Assembly (NCBI RefSeq): GCF_014170305.1
Contig: NZ_LZZT01000025.1
Location: 1 to 64,000, forward strand
Direction of reading: 5' to 3'
Source: Achromobacter sp. UMC71
GTDB lineage: Bacteria > Pseudomonadota > Gammaproteobacteria > Burkholderiales > Burkholderiaceae_B
Length of the DNA stretch: 64,000 nt
This document shows, one piece after another, positions 61,111-64,000 of the stretch; positions within the stretch are counted from its first letter, which is position 1, and every line of letters starts with the position of its first letter. The translations under genes were made by a program, and so were the position numbers. The notes beneath the pieces are model-generated. The model made no database searches. It had not been told where the DNA came from and saw only the letters and a program-made list of their open reading frames with translations.

Positions 61111-63519
61111 CTAGAACGTCGCGCGCAACGCCAGCCGGAACGTGCGGGGCTGTCCGAAGAAGTTCCAGTAATTGGTGTTGCCGACGGACTGGTAGTAGTT
61201 CTTGTCGAACAGGTTGTCCACGTTGAACTGCACCGCTAGGTTCTTGTTGACGTCATAGACCGCGTGCAGTCCCACCAGCGCGTAGGGCGACTGCGAGATC
61301 CGGTATTCGTCCTCATCCGGACCGCTGGCGTTGTAGATGTCGCTCTGCGCGTAAATCGAGCCGCCCACGCGCAGCTTGTTCAGATGGTCCGGCAAACGGT
61401 AGTCGGTGGACACCTTCAGCAGATGGCGCGGATAGGTGGTGGCGAACGCCTGGCCCGAAAGCGGGCCCTGCGCATACTTCGACTGCGTGTAGGTATAGCC
61501 CAGGCTGACGTTCCAGGCCGGCGTGATCGCGCCGTTGATCTCGAAGTCCACGCCGCGGTTGCGCACTTTCTCGGCCGCGCGGTAGCACGAGAAGATCCCT
61601 GGCGGGCACTCGTCGATGTCACTGATCAGGTCCGCCCGGCCCTTCTGGTCCGTCTGGAACATGGCCAGCGCGGCATTGACCCGGCGGTCCATGAATTCGC
61701 CCTTCAGGCCGATCTCATAGTTCTGCCCGGTCATCGGCTTGAGTACGTTGCCGTCGACGCCGATGTTCTCCTGCGGCTTGAAGATCTCGGTATAACTGGC
61801 GTACGCCGACAGGTTCTCGTTCAGGTCCTGCACCACGCCGGCATACGGCGTGATCTTGCCGCGCTGTTCATAACGGCTTTCCGTGCGCACGGTAGTCTGG
61901 GCAAAGCGGTCGAACTCGAACCAGCTCATGCGCGCGCCCAGGATGAACGTGGTGCTGTCGGTCAGGCTGAAACGGCCGGCCGTGTAGATGCCCTGCTGCT
62001 TCTGCGTGATGTTGTACTGCCACATGTGGGCGTCCAGCCCGGTGGGGGCTGGCGGATCGAAGGCGCCGAGGTTGTTCATGTCCACCAGGTAGCGGTAGCT
62101 GGCATCGCGCCCGCCGTGGTAGCTGAAATCGTCCTTGCGCGTGGACGCGCCGATCACCAGTTCGTGCTGGCGGCCCAGCAACTGGAACGGGCCGGAGGCA
62201 TAGGCGTCCAGACCCCACTGCGTGTCGTCGTACTGGAAGAGGCGGGGGTTCAGCGTGAACACGTCGCCGGTCGTGCGCTGCGTGTAGTTGCCCAGGAAGT
62301 CGGATTTGGCGGACAGCCAGTTGCCGGCCACGGTCAGCTTCCAGCCATTGGCGAACTCATGCTTGATGTCCGCGAACAGGTTGGTGTTGCGCTTGTCCAG
62401 GTAATTCCAGTCGCCCACCAGGGAGGTCTTGCGCGACATCGGGTAGAACGAGCCGTCGGCCCGCGAGGGCAGCCCGGACCAGTCATAGCCCTGGTTGCGG
62501 TCCTTCTGGTAGCTGAAGCCCGCCGTCAGGGTCGTCGCGGGAGTGATGTCGCCCTCCAGGATGCCGTAGAAGAGCTGATTTTCCTTGCCAGCCCTTTCCT
62601 TGAAGCTGCCCGAGTTGGTGTACGCCATCACGGCGCGGCCGCGCAGCGTCTTGGCCTCGTTCAGCGGCGAGGACACGTCCAGCATGGTGCGGTAGTCGTC
62701 CCAGGACCCCGCCGACAGAGTCATCACACCCTGGGTTTCCATGCCGGGACGCTTGCGCACCAGGTTGATCGCCGCCGCCGGATTGCCGGCCCCTTCCAGC
62801 AGGCCGGTGGCGCCGCGCACCACTTCGACCCGATCGTAGATCTCGGTGGTGGGCTTGTTGATGGCGTCGAACGAATAGGCATTGCTGATGTTGGCGGGCA
62901 CGCCGTCGATCTGCAGGTTGTCGATCAACTGGCCGCGCGCCTGGTAGACCGAGCGCTCGGATCCGTTCTGGATGACGGAAATGCCTGTGGTGGCCTGCAG
63001 CACGTCGTCCAGGTTCTGCATGGACTGGTCGTCCATGCGCTGGCGCGTCACTACCGTCACGGACTGCGGCGTTTCGCGCGGCGACAGATTCAGGCGCGTG
63101 GCGCTGTTGGTCACCTGCACCACGTAGGTGCCGCCAGTATCCGTGGGCGGTTGCAGGCCCGACACGGTGATTGGCGCGAGCGTGGTCGCCAGTGCGTTCG
63201 GCGTGCGCCGCAAGGTCAGCGTGCCATCCAAGGCCCGCGTGGGTTCTAGGCCGCTACCCGCCAGCGCCTCGCGCAGCGCCGCATCGACGTTGTAGACGCC
63301 GTGGATCGCGGGCGCATTCAGGCCGCGGACCAGTTGCGGATCGTAGGACACCACGGTTCTGCCCAGCCGGGCGATCTCGGTCAGGGTGGCGTCCAGGCTG
63401 GCAGCGGGCAGGTCGAACGCGATCGCCGCGCGCGGCTGGGCATGGACCGGCTGGGCGAGGCTGGATGCCGCCAGGACCACGGCGACACATAAAACATGGG
63501 GAACAGGTAAGACGCGCAT
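61111..63519 (-). CDS. TonB-dependent siderophore receptor with signalling (STN) domain
   Basis: 802 residues from the ATG with signal peptide (MRVLPVPHVLCVAVVLAASS, ending near QPVHAQ). Order: STN signalling domain (residues about 35-105, FDLPAASLDATLTEIARLG), plug domain with RETPQSVTVVTRQRMDDQ and EVVRGATGLLEGAGNPAAAI, then the beta-barrel ending LFDKNYYQSV and FRLALRATF with a terminal aromatic Phe. It imports an iron-siderophore and, through the STN domain, signals to the FecR-type protein encoded just upstream. A FpvA/FhuE-like substrate class is likely; the exact siderophore is unknown. Confidence 0.93.
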   Translation of the reverse strand: MRVLPVPHVLCVAVVLAASSLAQPVHAQPRAAIAFDLPAASLDATLTEIARLGRTVVSYDPQLVRGLNAPAIHGVYNVDAALREALAGSGLEPTRALDGTLTLRRTPNALATTLAPITVSGLQPPTDTGGTYVVQVTNSATRLNLSPRETPQSVTVVTRQRMDDQSMQNLDDVLQATTGISVIQNGSERSVYQARGQLIDNLQIDGVPANISNAYSFDAINKPTTEIYDRVEVVRGATGLLEGAGNPAAAINLVRKRPGMETQGVMTLSAGSWDDYRTMLDVSSPLNEAKTLRGRAVMAYTNSGSFKERAGKENQLFYGILEGDITPATTLTAGFSYQKDRNQGYDWSGLPSRADGSFYPMSRKTSLVGDWNYLDKRNTNLFADIKHEFANGWKLTVAGNWLSAKSDFLGNYTQRTTGDVFTLNPRLFQYDDTQWGLDAYASGPFQLLGRQHELVIGASTRKDDFSYHGGRDASYRYLVDMNNLGAFDPPAPTGLDAHMWQYNITQKQQGIYTAGRFSLTDSTTFILGARMSWFEFDRFAQTTVRTESRYEQRGKITPYAGVVQDLNENLSAYASYTEIFKPQENIGVDGNVLKPMTGQNYEIGLKGEFMDRRVNAALAMFQTDQKGRADLISDIDECPPGIFSCYRAAEKVRNRGVDFEINGAITPAWNVSLGYTYTQSKYAQGPLSGQAFATTYPRHLLKVSTDYRLPDHLNKLRVGGSIYAQSDIYNASGPDEDEYRISQSPYALVGLHAVYDVNKNLAVQFNVDNLFDKNYYQSVGNTNYWNFFGQPRTFRLALRATF

Positions 63520-63606
63520 GAAGATCTCCGATACGTTGCACACAGCGATATGTAGACATGTGCCGTGAGATCGGAAAAGTGACAGTCCTCATGCGAAAAA
63601 AATCGG

Positions 63607-64000
63607 TCAGGCCGAGCGTACGTCGATCAAGGTCAGCCAGCGAGTGTAGCGACTGACCTTGATCGGCAAGGTATGTTCCAGCGCGCTGAGCGCGCGGTCG
63701 GTGTCGTCCAGCGGGTACAGGCCGGACACTGCAAGGGCGGCGGCCTGCGGACTCACGCGCAACAAGTCCGTCCGGTAGCGCCCCAGCGCAGCGGCGATCT
63801 CGCCCAACGGCTGGTCGCGCGCCTTGAGCCACCCTTCGCGCCACGATGCCGCGTCTTCCATGCGTAGCGGCCGGTCCGCCCAGGCATCGCCAAAGCGCGC
63901 CCCCTCCCCGGCGGCCAGCGTCAGGCGCTCGGCCTTGCGCGGAAGAACCTCGATACGGCTTTGCAACGCCACCGCCAGGCTGGCCTGCGGCTCCAGCCGG
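63607..64000 (-). CDS. FecR-family anti-sigma regulator, C-terminal part (gene cut by window end)
   Basis: The frame is open to the window edge. The visible part has FecR-type LTLAAGEGARFGD and the C-terminal LGEIAAALGRYRTDLLRVSP and VSGLYPLDDTDRALSALE blocks, the region that contacts the receptor STN domain. It lies 87 bases upstream of the receptor gene in the standard sigma-FecR-receptor order; the sigma factor gene should lie beyond the window. Confidence 0.88.
   Translation of the reverse strand, partial: RLEPQASLAVALQSRIEVLPRKAERLTLAAGEGARFGDAWADRPLRMEDAASWREGWLKARDQPLGEIAAALGRYRTDLLRVSPQAAALAVSGLYPLDDTDRALSALEHTLPIKVSRYTRWLTLIDVRSA

Noticed and set aside
61264-63249. 661-codon open frame on the plus strand
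   Set aside because: It is the GC-driven antisense shadow of the TonB-dependent receptor; no ribosome site and no recognisable protein.

Overview
The window looks like a chromosomal segment of a high-GC betaproteobacterium of the Alcaligenaceae (Achromobacter/Bordetella type). This is inferred from the strong GC bias at third codon positions, four periplasmic Bug/TctC-type solute-binding proteins each beside CoA-linked catabolic genes, LysR regulators divergent from catabolic operons, and a TonB/FecR iron-uptake locus. No rRNA or species-diagnostic gene is present, so the genus is inference.

Layout. (1) 1-1.6 kb: core genome, the 3' part of a nucleobase (NCS2) permease and a tRNA-Leu(CAA) with a clear sigma70 promoter. 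(2) About 1.6-22 kb: accessory DNA starting at the tRNA 3' end. It has a tyrosine integrase, a plasmid-like block (23-bp iterons, HTH protein, Rep-like protein, MobC, MobA relaxase), an unusual array of non-identical hairpins, and a fragmentary type IV secretion set (VirB5, small membrane protein, EexN-like lipoprotein, VirB6). A frameshifted Fic-antitoxin (VbhA-type) remnant follows, then a two-gene Gabija-like anti-phage system (OLD-family ATPase/TOPRIM nuclease plus UvrD-like helicase) and an AT-rich predicted PD-(D/E)XK nuclease whose start codon abuts a ten-base G tract. The region ends in nested insertion sequences: an IS1182-type element, a decayed IS21 istB end, and an ISL3-type element inserted in that IS21 end with an exact 8-bp target duplication. 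I found no second copy of the tRNA 3' end, so the right border of the integrated element is unresolved.

(3) 22.5-30.9 kb: a tricarboxylate-type catabolic unit: beta-propeller lactonase, PrpF-family isomerase, aconitase-family hydratase, CitMHS citrate-type transporter, Bug binding protein and a GntR-family regulator with two winged-helix segments. (4) 31-35 kb: another IS1182-type element, a phosphoesterase, a VOC protein, a small conserved protein, a ~200-bp dispersed repeat and a frameshifted C-terminal aminotransferase remnant. (5) 35-59 kb: CoA-thioester catabolism. There are short units around a LysR gene (thioesterase, SDR; enoyl-CoA hydratase, Bug, class III CoA-transferase), a divergent Bug gene, and a seven-gene operon (DUF35, SCP2-type thiolase, two-subunit CoA-transferase, two acyl-CoA dehydrogenases, FadB-like protein). 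A second operon (Bug, ADP-forming acyl-CoA ligase, MaoC hydratase, SDR, enoyl-CoA hydratase, thiolase, class III CoA-transferase) is divergent from a LysR gene. Each appears to import and activate an organic acid and degrade it by beta-oxidation-like steps. (6) 59.3-61 kb: a frameshifted remnant of an anti-phage-type dCTP/dCMP deaminase, a small ORF and a second direct copy of the ~200-bp repeat. (7) 61-64 kb: a TonB-dependent siderophore receptor with signalling domain and the C-terminal part of its FecR-type anti-sigma regulator, cut by the window edge.

Most likely to repay a closer look: the covarying hairpin array upstream of virB5, the nuclease gene with the G tract next to the Gabija-like pair, the paired repeats bracketing 26 kb of catabolic operons, and the lactonase/PrpF/aconitase/CitMHS cluster.
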